Source of the DNA: an uncultured Prevotellamassilia sp.
GTDB taxonomy: Bacteria > Bacteroidota > Bacteroidia > Bacteroidales > Bacteroidaceae
Length of the DNA stretch: 64,000 nt
Direction: 5' to 3'
Assembly: GCA_934255485.1 (NCBI GenBank)
Contig: CAKQOG010000001.1
Location: 1 to 64,000 of the forward strand
Both the position numbers and the translations under genes were made by a program. The notes under the pieces were generated by a model, which did not search any database, was not told the DNA's origin, and was given only the letters and a program-made list of their open reading frames with translations. Below, piece after piece: positions 25,903 to 33,353 of this stretch (its first letter is position 1; each line of letters starts with the position of its first letter).

Positions 25903-26970
25903 CTATTTTTTTACCGTAACATCTACCACAATTTTAGAGTGCTCGGGGTCGTTGGTAATGAGCAAAACACGTCGGCGACCCTTAAAATAAGAGGTGTTTG
26001 ATGTGATGGTAATCTTCATTTTTTCGGTTTCGCCAGGGTTTATTCTTCGTTTATTTAGACTCACACCAATACCTGGATTGTACACTTGTAGGGTGTTGAT
26101 AACCAATGGGGTCTTTCCCTTGTTTGTTATGAAAATTTGTCCCGACACCTTTTTCTTTTTTCCAAGTGGTGGCAATGTGATATGGGTGCTATCGAGCACG
26201 GCTATAGGTGCAAGTGCTTGCTGTGTGGGAGAGTCAAAAAAGTCGGGCAGAAGTGTTGCCGAAACGTTTATCTCGTTCTCCTTGCTTACGCGGTCGCCCA
26301 TAAAGCGGCTCAAGTATATGCTTGTTTGCGTAAGTCCCATGTTGTGTAAGTCTTGGCTATTAAGTGTGAGCAAAATGCGCCCCACACGCCCTGGGCGTAT
26401 AACTGTTGGGTCGGCATGTGCCGTGAGATATTTAGGTAAGTGCATCAGTTCGGGACGGAAAGAGCGCTTACTTGTGTTCAGAATGCTTAGCACGTAGGTA
26501 GGCGTTTCTCCGCGATTAACATCGTCAAATTCCACATCGTCTGTCGAAAGCAAATAGTCACCAACCTTGTAGGGATACTCTTGTGAGTGTTTGGTGTCGT
26601 TATTCATAGCCACCACGCCCACCATGTTTAGGTAGTGAGGTTCATTGTCTAAGTTTGTATAAACAGCTATTGATTTGCTGAAATGTCCAAGCAATTCAGC
26701 ATTGTAGGTAGCCTTGATATATCCGCTCCCACCAGGACCTATAGGGGTGGTAGTCCACGAAACGAGCGTACATCCGCAGTCTGTTCTAACGTTTGTAATA
26801 ATGAGGTCTTGTGTGGCTTTATTTGTCACTTTAAAGGTTACTGTACTTGGTTTTTTCCAAAGCATAGTGCCCATTTCTTGTGTAGTATTATCAAATTCCA
26901 TTTTGGGTTGTGCACTAACCGTAAATGCGGTTACAAATGCAAGTACCAATGTGGAGAGTAAGTGTTTCAT
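25903..26970 (-). CDS. Secreted DUF1573 protein
   Basis: A 355-residue exported protein. The signal peptide MKHLLSTLVLAFVTAFTVSA is followed by a DUF1573 immunoglobulin-like domain (about 24-125) with VTFKVTNKATQDLIITNVRT, the conserved DCGCT motif and a GYIKATYN strand. Two further Ig-like repeats follow (about 145-240 and 255-355). DUF1573 proteins are frequent in Bacteroidota and lie in the envelope; their role is not known, though the CGC cysteines are conserved. It stands alone, with a TAnnTTTG element about 95 bases upstream. Confidence 0.85.
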   Translation of the reverse strand: MKHLLSTLVLAFVTAFTVSAQPKMEFDNTTQEMGTMLWKKPSTVTFKVTNKATQDLIITNVRTDCGCTLVSWTTTPIGPGGSGYIKATYNAELLGHFSKSIAVYTNLDNEPHYLNMVGVVAMNNDTKHSQEYPYKVGDYLLSTDDVEFDDVNRGETPTYVLSILNTSKRSFRPELMHLPKYLTAHADPTVIRPGRVGRILLTLNSQDLHNMGLTQTSIYLSRFMGDRVSKENEINVSATLLPDFFDSPTQQALAPIAVLDSTHITLPPLGKKKKVSGQIFITNKGKTPLVINTLQVYNPGIGVSLNKRRINPGETEKMKITITSNTSYFKGRRRVLLITNDPEHSKIVVDVTVKK

Positions 26971-27064
26971 GTTGAATAGTAATTGAAAACTAAACGTTTA
27001 GAGTCGTGTGCTGCCTTTGCGTAAATGGCAAGCAGTAAGCCTTTAAATGTTTAAATAGATGTTG

Positions 27065-27072
27065 CAAAGTTA
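27065..27072 (-). promoter_or_regulatory. -7 element for the DUF1573 gene
   Basis: The reverse strand reads TAACTTTG, matching TAnnTTTG, 94 bases upstream of the start. No -33 partner is clear. Confidence 0.45.
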
Positions 27073-27114
27073 AGAAAAAAATACGAGATGTTGTTGGGTA
27101 TCAAGATAAGTTGC

Positions 27115-27122
27115 TATCTTCG
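27115..27122 (+). promoter_or_regulatory. Candidate -7 element for xth
   Basis: TATCTTCG departs from TAnnTTTG at one base. It lies 67 bases before the xth start with a TTG-rich stretch about 20 bases upstream. Confidence 0.35.
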
Positions 27123-27189
27123 CATAACGAAGAAGCATAAACGTGCAGTTAAACCTTAGGTAGTAGAATAAAAAATAATACATAACGAT

Positions 27190-27945
27190 ATGAAGTTTAT
27201 TTCGTGGAATGTCAATGGCCTACGTGCCTGTGATGGCAAAGGATTTCGTGAAACGTTTAGGGCGTTGGATGCTGATTTCTTTTGCTTGCAAGAAACCAAA
27301 ATGCAACCACACCAATTAGATATAGCGTTTGACAATTATCAGTCGTTTTGGAACTCGGCAGAGAAAAAAGGTTATTCGGGCACAGCCATATTTACAAAGC
27401 ACACCCCTCTAAGTGTTACCTATGGTATAGGGGTAGATGTTCATGACCACGAAGGCAGAGTAATAACCCTCGAAATGCCTAATTTTTATCTTGTAACGGT
27501 GTATACACCCAACTCGCAAGATGGTTTGCGACGCCTCGATTATCGTATGGAGTGGGACGATGCTTTTCGCTCTTACGTCAAGAGCCTTGATTCTAAAAAG
27601 CCTGTGGTGATGTGTGGTGATATGAATGTGGCACACACCGAAATTGACCTAAAGAACCCTAAAACCAATCGAAAAAATGCAGGTTTTACTGACGAGGAAA
27701 GAGCAAAATTTACAAAGCTGCTCAACGAAGGTTTTACCGACACATTTCGTTTTTTTAATCCAACAACCGAGGGAATTTACTCATGGTGGTCGTACCGTTT
27801 TAAGGCACGTGAGAAAAATGCAGGATGGCGCATCGACTATTTTTTGGTGAGCAATAGCTTGCAAGCAAAGTTGAAAAATGCCAGCATTCACACCGAGATA
27901 TATGGCTCAGACCATTGTCCTATTGAAGTAGATATTGACTTTTAG
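27190..27945 (+). CDS. xth: Exodeoxyribonuclease III / AP endonuclease
   Basis: A 251-residue ExoIII-type enzyme that cuts DNA at abasic sites and trims 3' ends in base excision repair. It shows the endonuclease/exonuclease/phosphatase fold motifs: FISWNVNGLRA, FCLQETKMQ with the metal-binding Glu, a YTPNSQDGLRRLDYR segment, VMCGDMNVAH, WWSYR, and the C-terminal GSDHCPIEVDI with catalytic Asp-His. Length and spacing are normal. It is monocistronic or leads into sppA 91 bases downstream. Confidence 0.93.
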   Translation: MKFISWNVNGLRACDGKGFRETFRALDADFFCLQETKMQPHQLDIAFDNYQSFWNSAEKKGYSGTAIFTKHTPLSVTYGIGVDVHDHEGRVITLEMPNFYLVTVYTPNSQDGLRRLDYRMEWDDAFRSYVKSLDSKKPVVMCGDMNVAHTEIDLKNPKTNRKNAGFTDEERAKFTKLLNEGFTDTFRFFNPTTEGIYSWWSYRFKAREKNAGWRIDYFLVSNSLQAKLKNASIHTEIYGSDHCPIEVDIDF

Positions 27946-28036
27946 AGATGATGCACAAAATTTGCTTCATGTTCAATATCTATGACTCAGAAAAGCGTGA
28001 ACTAACAAACGATTATAAAACTAATTAAGAATAATT

Positions 28037-29812
28037 ATGAAGCAGTTCTTTAAATACGTATTAGCCACAATTGTGGGTTTCTTCTGCGTAGGGATATTCA
28101 TGAGCATTATAGGGCTTGTTATGCTTGGCTCTATGATGGTGGCAGATAGCCAAAAGCCTTCTCTAAAGGAAGGTTCTGTTTTGCACATAGCGCTTAGTGG
28201 CAATATCAATGAGCGTGCAAACGACAATCCTTTTCGCTCGTTAATGGGAAATAGCACCTTAGAGTCGCAAGGTCTTGATGATATTCTAAAGGCCATTAAG
28301 GTGGCAAAAAACAACAGTCAGATAAGCGGTATTTACCTTGAAGGAGGTGCAATGTCTACCGATTATGCCACATTACAAGAGCTTCGTAAAGCCTTGGTAG
28401 ACTTTAAACAAAGCAAAAAGTTTATATTAGCTTATGCCGACACGTACACGCAGGGAAGCTATTATCTGTCGTCGGTGGCAGATAAAGTGCTTATCAATCC
28501 AAGTGGTATGATAGATTGGCGTGGCATTGCCTCGCAACCAATTTTCTTTACCGACTTGTTGAAAAAAGTTGGTGTAAAGATGCAAGTGTTTAAGGTAGGA
28601 ACTTACAAAAGTGCGGTTGAACCCTTCATTCTTACGGGTATGAGTGATGCCAATCGTGAACAACTTCAATCGTGCATTAGCGATATTTGGAGTGGCATTT
28701 GCCAAGATGTGTCGGCCTCTCGACACATCCCTACATCCAACCTCAATGCTTTAGCCGATGGCTATATCACCTTTTCACAACCCGAAAATTATGTAAAGTC
28801 GCACCTTGTTGATTCGCTATCATACATCGATGGTGTGCGCAGCAAATTGCGCCAACTAAGTAAGCAAGAACAAGTGAACTTGGTAACTCCATCAGAACTT
28901 GCTAAGCTCGATGAGCCCTCAAGTTCGTCAGATAACATTGCGGTTTATTATGCCCAAGGCGACATTGTAGACGAGGTTTCAACCACTTCGCTCACTAGTG
29001 GCGAACAGCAGATAGTGGGCAGCCGTGTGGTAGACGATTTAGATAGACTTGCCAACGACGACAATGTTAAAGCCGTGGTTATTAGAGTAAACTCTGGTGG
29101 TGGTAGTGCCTATGCTTCAGAGCAAATGTGGCGTGCCGTTCAGTTATTGAAAAAGAAAAAGCCCGTTGTAGTTTCGATGAGTGGCATGGCAGCTTCGGGC
29201 GGTTACTACCTATCGTGTGGTGCCGATTACATTGTAGCAGAGCCTACCACACTCACTGGTAGTATTGGCATATTTGGTATGATACCCGATGCCTCTGGCC
29301 TTTTGACCGAAAAACTCGGTTTACACTTTGATGTGGTAAAAACTAATAAGGCTTCAGATTTTGGAGCCATGGGACGCGCTTTTAATGCAGACGAGGCAGC
29401 AGCCATGCAAGGGTATGTAAATCGTGGCTACTTGCAGTTTATAACGAGAGTTGCTAACGGCCGACACATGACTACAGCACAAGTAGACCGCATAGGTCAA
29501 GGCCGTGTGTGGACGGGGAGCCAAGCCTTAAAGCTGAAGTTGGTTGACAAACTTGGCACACTCAACGACGCTATAGCAGTGGCTGCAAGTCGTGCCAAAC
29601 TCAAGGACTATGCCGTAACCTCTTATCCCGATAAAGAGTCCTGGATGTCGCAAATTTTCAACTCTACAACAAAAGACGACTATATGGAACAAAAGCTACG
29701 CATGGCTTTAGGCGAGTATTATGCACCACTCCGTTTTGTAACATCGCTTCGTAGCTATGATGCTAAGAACTGCGTACAGGCACGTATGTATTATTGGCCT
29801 AACGTAAAATAA
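28037..29812 (+). CDS. sppA: Signal peptide peptidase SppA, 67 kDa type
   Basis: A membrane-anchored protease of 591 residues that degrades signal peptides left in the membrane. One N-terminal helix (about 5-32) is followed by two S49 domains. The first holds the general base Lys191 (GTYKSAVEP); the second holds the nucleophile Ser387 in MAASGGYYLS, after VVIRVNSGGGSAYASE. The LTGSIGIFG strand is also present. This Lys/Ser split across tandem domains is the arrangement of E. coli SppA, so it is the full-length form rather than the short Bacillus form. Confidence 0.93.
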   Translation: MKQFFKYVLATIVGFFCVGIFMSIIGLVMLGSMMVADSQKPSLKEGSVLHIALSGNINERANDNPFRSLMGNSTLESQGLDDILKAIKVAKNNSQISGIYLEGGAMSTDYATLQELRKALVDFKQSKKFILAYADTYTQGSYYLSSVADKVLINPSGMIDWRGIASQPIFFTDLLKKVGVKMQVFKVGTYKSAVEPFILTGMSDANREQLQSCISDIWSGICQDVSASRHIPTSNLNALADGYITFSQPENYVKSHLVDSLSYIDGVRSKLRQLSKQEQVNLVTPSELAKLDEPSSSSDNIAVYYAQGDIVDEVSTTSLTSGEQQIVGSRVVDDLDRLANDDNVKAVVIRVNSGGGSAYASEQMWRAVQLLKKKKPVVVSMSGMAASGGYYLSCGADYIVAEPTTLTGSIGIFGMIPDASGLLTEKLGLHFDVVKTNKASDFGAMGRAFNADEAAAMQGYVNRGYLQFITRVANGRHMTTAQVDRIGQGRVWTGSQALKLKLVDKLGTLNDAIAVAASRAKLKDYAVTSYPDKESWMSQIFNSTTKDDYMEQKLRMALGEYYAPLRFVTSLRSYDAKNCVQARMYYWPNVK

Positions 29813-29827
29813 ATATTCATATCCTAA

Positions 29828-29945
29828 AAATAATAACTCCTTAATGCTTTTAGGCAACAATAGGGCTTGTGCATATCGTAAGACACAAATACTCAAAATG
29901 CAATAAAACCTTGCTAATTGCCTAATAATTAAGGAGTAATTATTT
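29828..29945. repeat. MITE-like element with terminal inverted repeats
   Basis: Arms 29828-29845 and 29928-29945 are complementary over 18 bases with one mismatch (AACTCCTTAAT / ATTAAGGAGT core). A second internal match pairs TTAGGCAA near 29850 with TTGCCTAA near 29918. The whole is 118 bases and non-coding. It looks like a miniature inverted-repeat element, although no target duplication is obvious. Confidence 0.45.
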
Positions 29946-29955
29946 AACTTTACGT

Positions 29956-30061
29956 AAAGTTCTCACGTATCACGCCCGTGATACGCACGTATCACGCCCA
30001 TGATACGCACGTATCACGCCCATGATACGCACGTATCACGGCCGTGATACGCGAGAACTTT
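29956..30061. repeat. Array of four 22-base palindromic units with inverted flanks (copy 1)
   Basis: Four tandem units start at 29965, 29987, 30009 and 30031. Each is close to CGTATCACG-NN-CGTGATACG, a 20-base palindrome, plus a two-base linker. The centres run CCCGTG, CCCATG, CCCATG, GGCCGTG. The array is closed by AAAGTTCTC (29956-29964) and its complement GAGAACTTT (30053-30061). The array ends 64 bases before lpxK. A second array with the same order is at 45776-45873. There are no spacers, so it is not CRISPR. Confidence 0.9.
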
Positions 30062-30125
30062 TCGCATTCTTTAGGCAAAAGAACAAAGAAGTGGCACAAT
30101 CACTATACAAATAATAATAAGCAAT

Positions 30126-31193
30126 ATGAACTTTCAAGCATTACTAGCCCCCATTACGTTTCCGTTGTCTGTTATATATGCAGCGGTTGTGAAAGTGCGT
30201 GCATGCTTGTTCGATTGTGGCGTGTTGCGTCAGCACACTTACCCCATCCCCATCATTTGTGTGGGCAATCTGTCGGTTGGTGGCACGGGCAAAACTCCAC
30301 ATGTTGAGTATATATTGCGCTTGTTGCATCAAGAGGGTTATAGGGTGGCAATGTTGTCGCGAGGATATGGCAGAAAAACGCATGGCTACATCCTGGCAGA
30401 TGTCCATCGGCACACGGCAACCGACGTTGGCGACGAACCTTACCAAATGATGCTTAACTGCCCCTATGCCACAATAGCGGTGTGCGAAAAGCGTGCTTAT
30501 GGCATAGAACAGCTCATGCAACTTTCGCCTAAAATAGATGTGATAGTGCTCGATGATGCCTTTCAGCACCGCTACGTAAAGGCTGGGCTTAACGTGCTAC
30601 TCACCGATGCTCACCGTCTTTACATCCACGACCACTTATTGCCATGGGGCCGTTTGCGCGAACCATTGTCAGCAGCCAAGCGAGCGCAAGTGGTGGTGGT
30701 AACGAAATGTGTAAACAACGAAAAACCTTCTTTGCCTCTTGCTCAAGGCCAACAGCTCTTTTATAGTAGCATAGCCTATGGACTTCCGCAATGGCTAAAG
30801 CCATCCAATGTGCCAATGGCAAACTATAAGGGGCAACGCGTCATGCTTGTTGCGGGCATTGCTAACCCGATGCCTCTATACCACTATCTGCAACAACAAG
30901 GGGCAGAGGTAGAGTTGGTAAAATTTTCTGATCACCATACCTTTAATAATAAGGACATAGCGCAACTAAACCGCACATGGCAACAAAAGCATTGCACCTT
31001 GGCAGTAACTACACAAAAGGATAGTACACGCTTGCAATTGTTACTTAACCAACTTGCTACAAACCTAAGTCAACACTTGGTGGTGCAACCCATAACGGTA
31101 AAAATAACCAATAGCATCCCAAACAAACAATCATTTAACCAAATCATACTTCATTATGTTAGAACAAATAAAAGAAACTGCAGCGTGGATTGA
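30126..31193 (+). CDS. lpxK: Tetraacyldisaccharide 4'-kinase
   Basis: LpxK phosphorylates the 4' position of the tetraacyldisaccharide-1-phosphate precursor to make lipid IVA in lipid A synthesis at the inner membrane. The 355-residue protein has an N-terminal membrane helix and a P-loop, NLSVGGTGKTP (Lys56, Thr57), followed by ILRLLHQEGYRVAMLSRGYGR, DVGDEPYQMML and DVIVLDDAFQHR, all family hallmarks. The last 38 bases overlap the next gene in a different frame. It lies just after the palindromic array. Confidence 0.93.
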   Translation: MNFQALLAPITFPLSVIYAAVVKVRACLFDCGVLRQHTYPIPIICVGNLSVGGTGKTPHVEYILRLLHQEGYRVAMLSRGYGRKTHGYILADVHRHTATDVGDEPYQMMLNCPYATIAVCEKRAYGIEQLMQLSPKIDVIVLDDAFQHRYVKAGLNVLLTDAHRLYIHDHLLPWGRLREPLSAAKRAQVVVVTKCVNNEKPSLPLAQGQQLFYSSIAYGLPQWLKPSNVPMANYKGQRVMLVAGIANPMPLYHYLQQQGAEVELVKFSDHHTFNNKDIAQLNRTWQQKHCTLAVTTQKDSTRLQLLLNQLATNLSQHLVVQPITVKITNSIPNKQSFNQIILHYVRTNKRNCSVD

Positions 31194-31968
31194 AGCACAC
31201 ACACAGATGCGTCCACACACAGCTATTATCCTGGGAACAGGACTCGGACACTTAGCCGCAGAGATAGATATTGTAGATGAATTTCCGTATAAGGATATTC
31301 CTAACTTCCCCGTTAGCACCGTAGAGGGACATAGTGGAAAACTTATCTTTGGACGTCTTGGCGAGAAAGATGTAATGGCGCTCGAAGGTCGTTTTCACTA
31401 TTACGAGGGTTACAACATGAAGCAAGTAACCTTTCCTATCCGCGTGATGTACGAATTGGGCATCAAAAATCTCTTTGTGAGCAATGCATCAGGTGGTGTA
31501 AACCCAACATTCGAGATTGGCGACCTTATGCTCATTACAGACCACATCAACTTCTTGCCCGAACATCCTCTTCATGGTCCTAACTTCCCAACAGGTCCTC
31601 GTTTCCCCGACATGCACGAGGCATATGACCACGAGTTTCTTGATATGGCACGACAAATAGCTAAGGAAAAAGGCATTAAGACAGTTGAGGGCGTATACCT
31701 TGCCACACAAGGTCCAACCTACGAAACGCCAGCAGAGTATAAAATGTATCGCACCTTTGGTGCCGACGCTGTGGGCATGTCTACTGTTCCCGAGGTTATC
31801 GTAGCACATCACTGTGGCATCCGCACCTTTGGCGTGAGTATCATCACCGACTTGGGCGTTGAAGGAAAAATAGTAGAGGTAAGCCACGAAGAAGTGCAAA
31901 AGGCTGCTAATGCTGTACAACCGCTTATGGCCGACATTTTCCGCGAGTTGGTACGTCGTATCGACTGA
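31156..31968 (+). CDS. Purine nucleoside phosphorylase (trimeric type)
   Basis: A 270-residue purine nucleoside phosphorylase that splits purine nucleosides with phosphate into base and ribose-1-phosphate for salvage. Motifs: IILGTGLG phosphate loop, STVEGHSGKL, ALEGRFHYYEGY, VSNASGGVNP, ATQGPTYETPAEYKM and DAVGMSTVPEVIVA. In the base-recognition strand the sequence is SIITDLG, with Asp where many trimeric enzymes of 6-oxopurine specificity have Asn. The start at 31156 lies inside lpxK; MLEQIKETAAW is the expected N-terminus for this family, so the overlap seems real. A hairpin follows. Confidence 0.92.
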   Translation: MLEQIKETAAWIEAHTQMRPHTAIILGTGLGHLAAEIDIVDEFPYKDIPNFPVSTVEGHSGKLIFGRLGEKDVMALEGRFHYYEGYNMKQVTFPIRVMYELGIKNLFVSNASGGVNPTFEIGDLMLITDHINFLPEHPLHGPNFPTGPRFPDMHEAYDHEFLDMARQIAKEKGIKTVEGVYLATQGPTYETPAEYKMYRTFGADAVGMSTVPEVIVAHHCGIRTFGVSIITDLGVEGKIVEVSHEEVQKAANAVQPLMADIFRELVRRID

Positions 31969-32024
31969 TTTTCATGTTCATAAAATAACAAGTGCATTAC
32001 TCACTTTGGGGGCACAAACTGATA

Positions 32025-32070
32025 AAAGCGAAAGGCTTTATTCTGCTTTAAGAATAAAGTTTTTCGCTTT
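32025..32070 (+). terminator. Terminator after the purine nucleoside phosphorylase gene
   Basis: Two stacked 9-bp stems: 32025-32033 with 32062-32070, and 32036-32044 with 32051-32059. They are separated by a GG/TT internal loop with a 6-base apical loop. It separates the gene from the pheA promoter. Confidence 0.65.
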
Positions 32071-32127
32071 ATAGCTATAGTAACGTTTACATTAATAAAA
32101 AAATATCGTAAAAAATATAGCTTTTTG

Positions 32128-32158
32128 TTTGTTATAACTAAAAAATATACTACTTTTG
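32128..32158 (+). promoter_or_regulatory. Promoter of the Phe/Tyr operon
   Basis: TTTG (32128-32131) and TACTTTTG (32151-32158) are 19 bases apart, an exact Bacteroidota -33/-7 arrangement. Transcription should begin near 32165, about 33 bases before the leader ORF. Confidence 0.75.
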
Positions 32159-32197
32159 CCGTTGAAAATAAATAAAACTTGAATGATTGAAAGATAG

Positions 32198-32362
32198 ATG
32201 TTTGCTTATGAAAATGCCGAGGCTATCGGTAGCAAATCAGTCTTTAACTTCAAGCAAAATAAACATAGATACATCATGTTGTCACGCGCATTCTTCTTTT
32301 ACGGCTTTTATTTTTACTTTGCTGAACAAGTGAAGCGGGATGTCGTATGCCAACAATCTTAA
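32198..32362 (+). CDS. Aromatic-rich leader peptide of the pheA attenuator
   Basis: A 54-codon ORF that is too short for the usual gene size. Codons 32-41 (32291-32320) read FFFYGFYFYF: six Phe and three Tyr in ten codons. A second possible start, ATG at 32276, would give a 28-residue peptide that contains the same block. The ORF ends 18 bases before the terminator stem, and an antiterminator arm (32332-32341) lies 11 bases past the aromatic block. It lies directly upstream of pheA and downstream of a correct promoter, so it should act as a sensor of Phe-tRNA and Tyr-tRNA charging. Its protein product itself need have no function. Compare E. coli pheL, which has seven Phe in fifteen codons. 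Confidence 0.8.
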   Translation: MFAYENAEAIGSKSVFNFKQNKHRYIMLSRAFFFYGFYFYFAEQVKRDVVCQQS

Positions 32363-32413
32363 CATGATAAAGTTTTATGAAATCCCGCTTCTGAATAAGG
32401 AGCGGGATTTTTT
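32332..32413 (+). promoter_or_regulatory. Transcription attenuator: antiterminator and terminator before pheA
   Basis: The terminator pairs 32381-32392 with 32398-32409 (12 bp, one G-U, 5-base loop; core AATCCCGCT/AGCGGGATT) and ends in T at 32408-32413. The antiterminator pairs GAAGCGGGAT (32332-32341) with ATCCCGCTTC (32382-32391), 10 bp perfect, and uses the same left arm, so the two folds exclude each other. A ribosome stalled at the Phe/Tyr codons (32291-32320) leaves 32332-32341 free, which favours read-through into pheA. Fast translation lets the terminator form. Confidence 0.85.
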
Positions 32414-32477
32414 AATACATAGTGTTATCGTATCTAACACTCACAGATTGGTATAAAAGAAAACAAGTTTACAATAT

Positions 32478-33308
32478 ATGAAGAAAATAGCTATTCAAGG
32501 CATAAAGGGGTCGTTTCACGATATAGCGGCACACCAGTATTTTGCAAACGATGATATAGAACTGATATGCTGCGACACCTTTGAAGAGATATTTCAAGCT
32601 ATGCGCGACGACTATTCTCGCCTTGGTCTCATGGCTATTGAAAACACTATTGCTGGCTCGCTCTTACACAATTATGAATTGTTACGCGAAAGTGGTATGA
32701 CCATCATTGGCGAACATAAACTACACATTGAACATAGCATCATGTGTTTACCTACCGATGATTGGGACACCATAACCGAGGTAAACTCACACCCCGTGGC
32801 TTTGGCACAGTGCCGACAATTTCTGAGCAAACACCCACAGATAAAGGTGGTTGAGGCTGAAGATACCGCAGGATCGGCAGAGATGATTAGCCGAAAAAAA
32901 CTACACGGACACGCTGCTATATGCCATGCCGGAGCAGCACCTCTTTATGGCATGAAAGTGCTTGAGCAACACATCGAAGACAATAAACACAACTATACTC
33001 GCTTCTTGTTAATGAGCGACCCTTGGGCTGCTGATAAGCTACGTGACCTTCATCGAACCAATAAGGCAAGTATCGTGTTTTCGCTTCCTCACGAAGAGGG
33101 ATCGCTTTCACAAGTGTTAAGCATCTTCTCATTCTATAAAATAAACCTAACAAAAATACAATCACTGCCTATCATAGGTCGCGAGTGGGAATATATGTTC
33201 TACGTAGATGTAACTTATGATGATTATGTACGCTATCGTCAAAGCATCGATGCTGTAAGACCCTTAATCAGAGAACTCAAAGTGCTTGGCGAATACATGG
33301 GTAAGTAA
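32478..33308 (+). CDS. pheA: Prephenate dehydratase (monofunctional, ACT-regulated)
   Basis: A 276-residue prephenate dehydratase that makes phenylpyruvate for phenylalanine synthesis. The catalytic domain (1-180) carries IENTIAGSLLHNYELL and the TRF motif at 174-176. The C-terminal ACT domain (about 193-270) has LPHEEGSLSQVLSIF and KIQSLPIIGREWEYMFYVD, the usual site of phenylalanine feedback. There is no fused chorismate mutase; that activity is fused to DAHP synthase further down the operon. It is the first structural gene after the leader-peptide attenuator. Confidence 0.95.
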   Translation: MKKIAIQGIKGSFHDIAAHQYFANDDIELICCDTFEEIFQAMRDDYSRLGLMAIENTIAGSLLHNYELLRESGMTIIGEHKLHIEHSIMCLPTDDWDTITEVNSHPVALAQCRQFLSKHPQIKVVEAEDTAGSAEMISRKKLHGHAAICHAGAAPLYGMKVLEQHIEDNKHNYTRFLLMSDPWAADKLRDLHRTNKASIVFSLPHEEGSLSQVLSIFSFYKINLTKIQSLPIIGREWEYMFYVDVTYDDYVRYRQSIDAVRPLIRELKVLGEYMGK

Positions 33309-33353
33309 ATTTATGTAGCACAATCGTATCAAAAAAACAAAAAATTATAAACT

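Noticed and set aside
29956..30061. CRISPR array
   Set aside because: Repeats are contiguous palindromes with two-base linkers, no unique spacers and no cas genes nearby.
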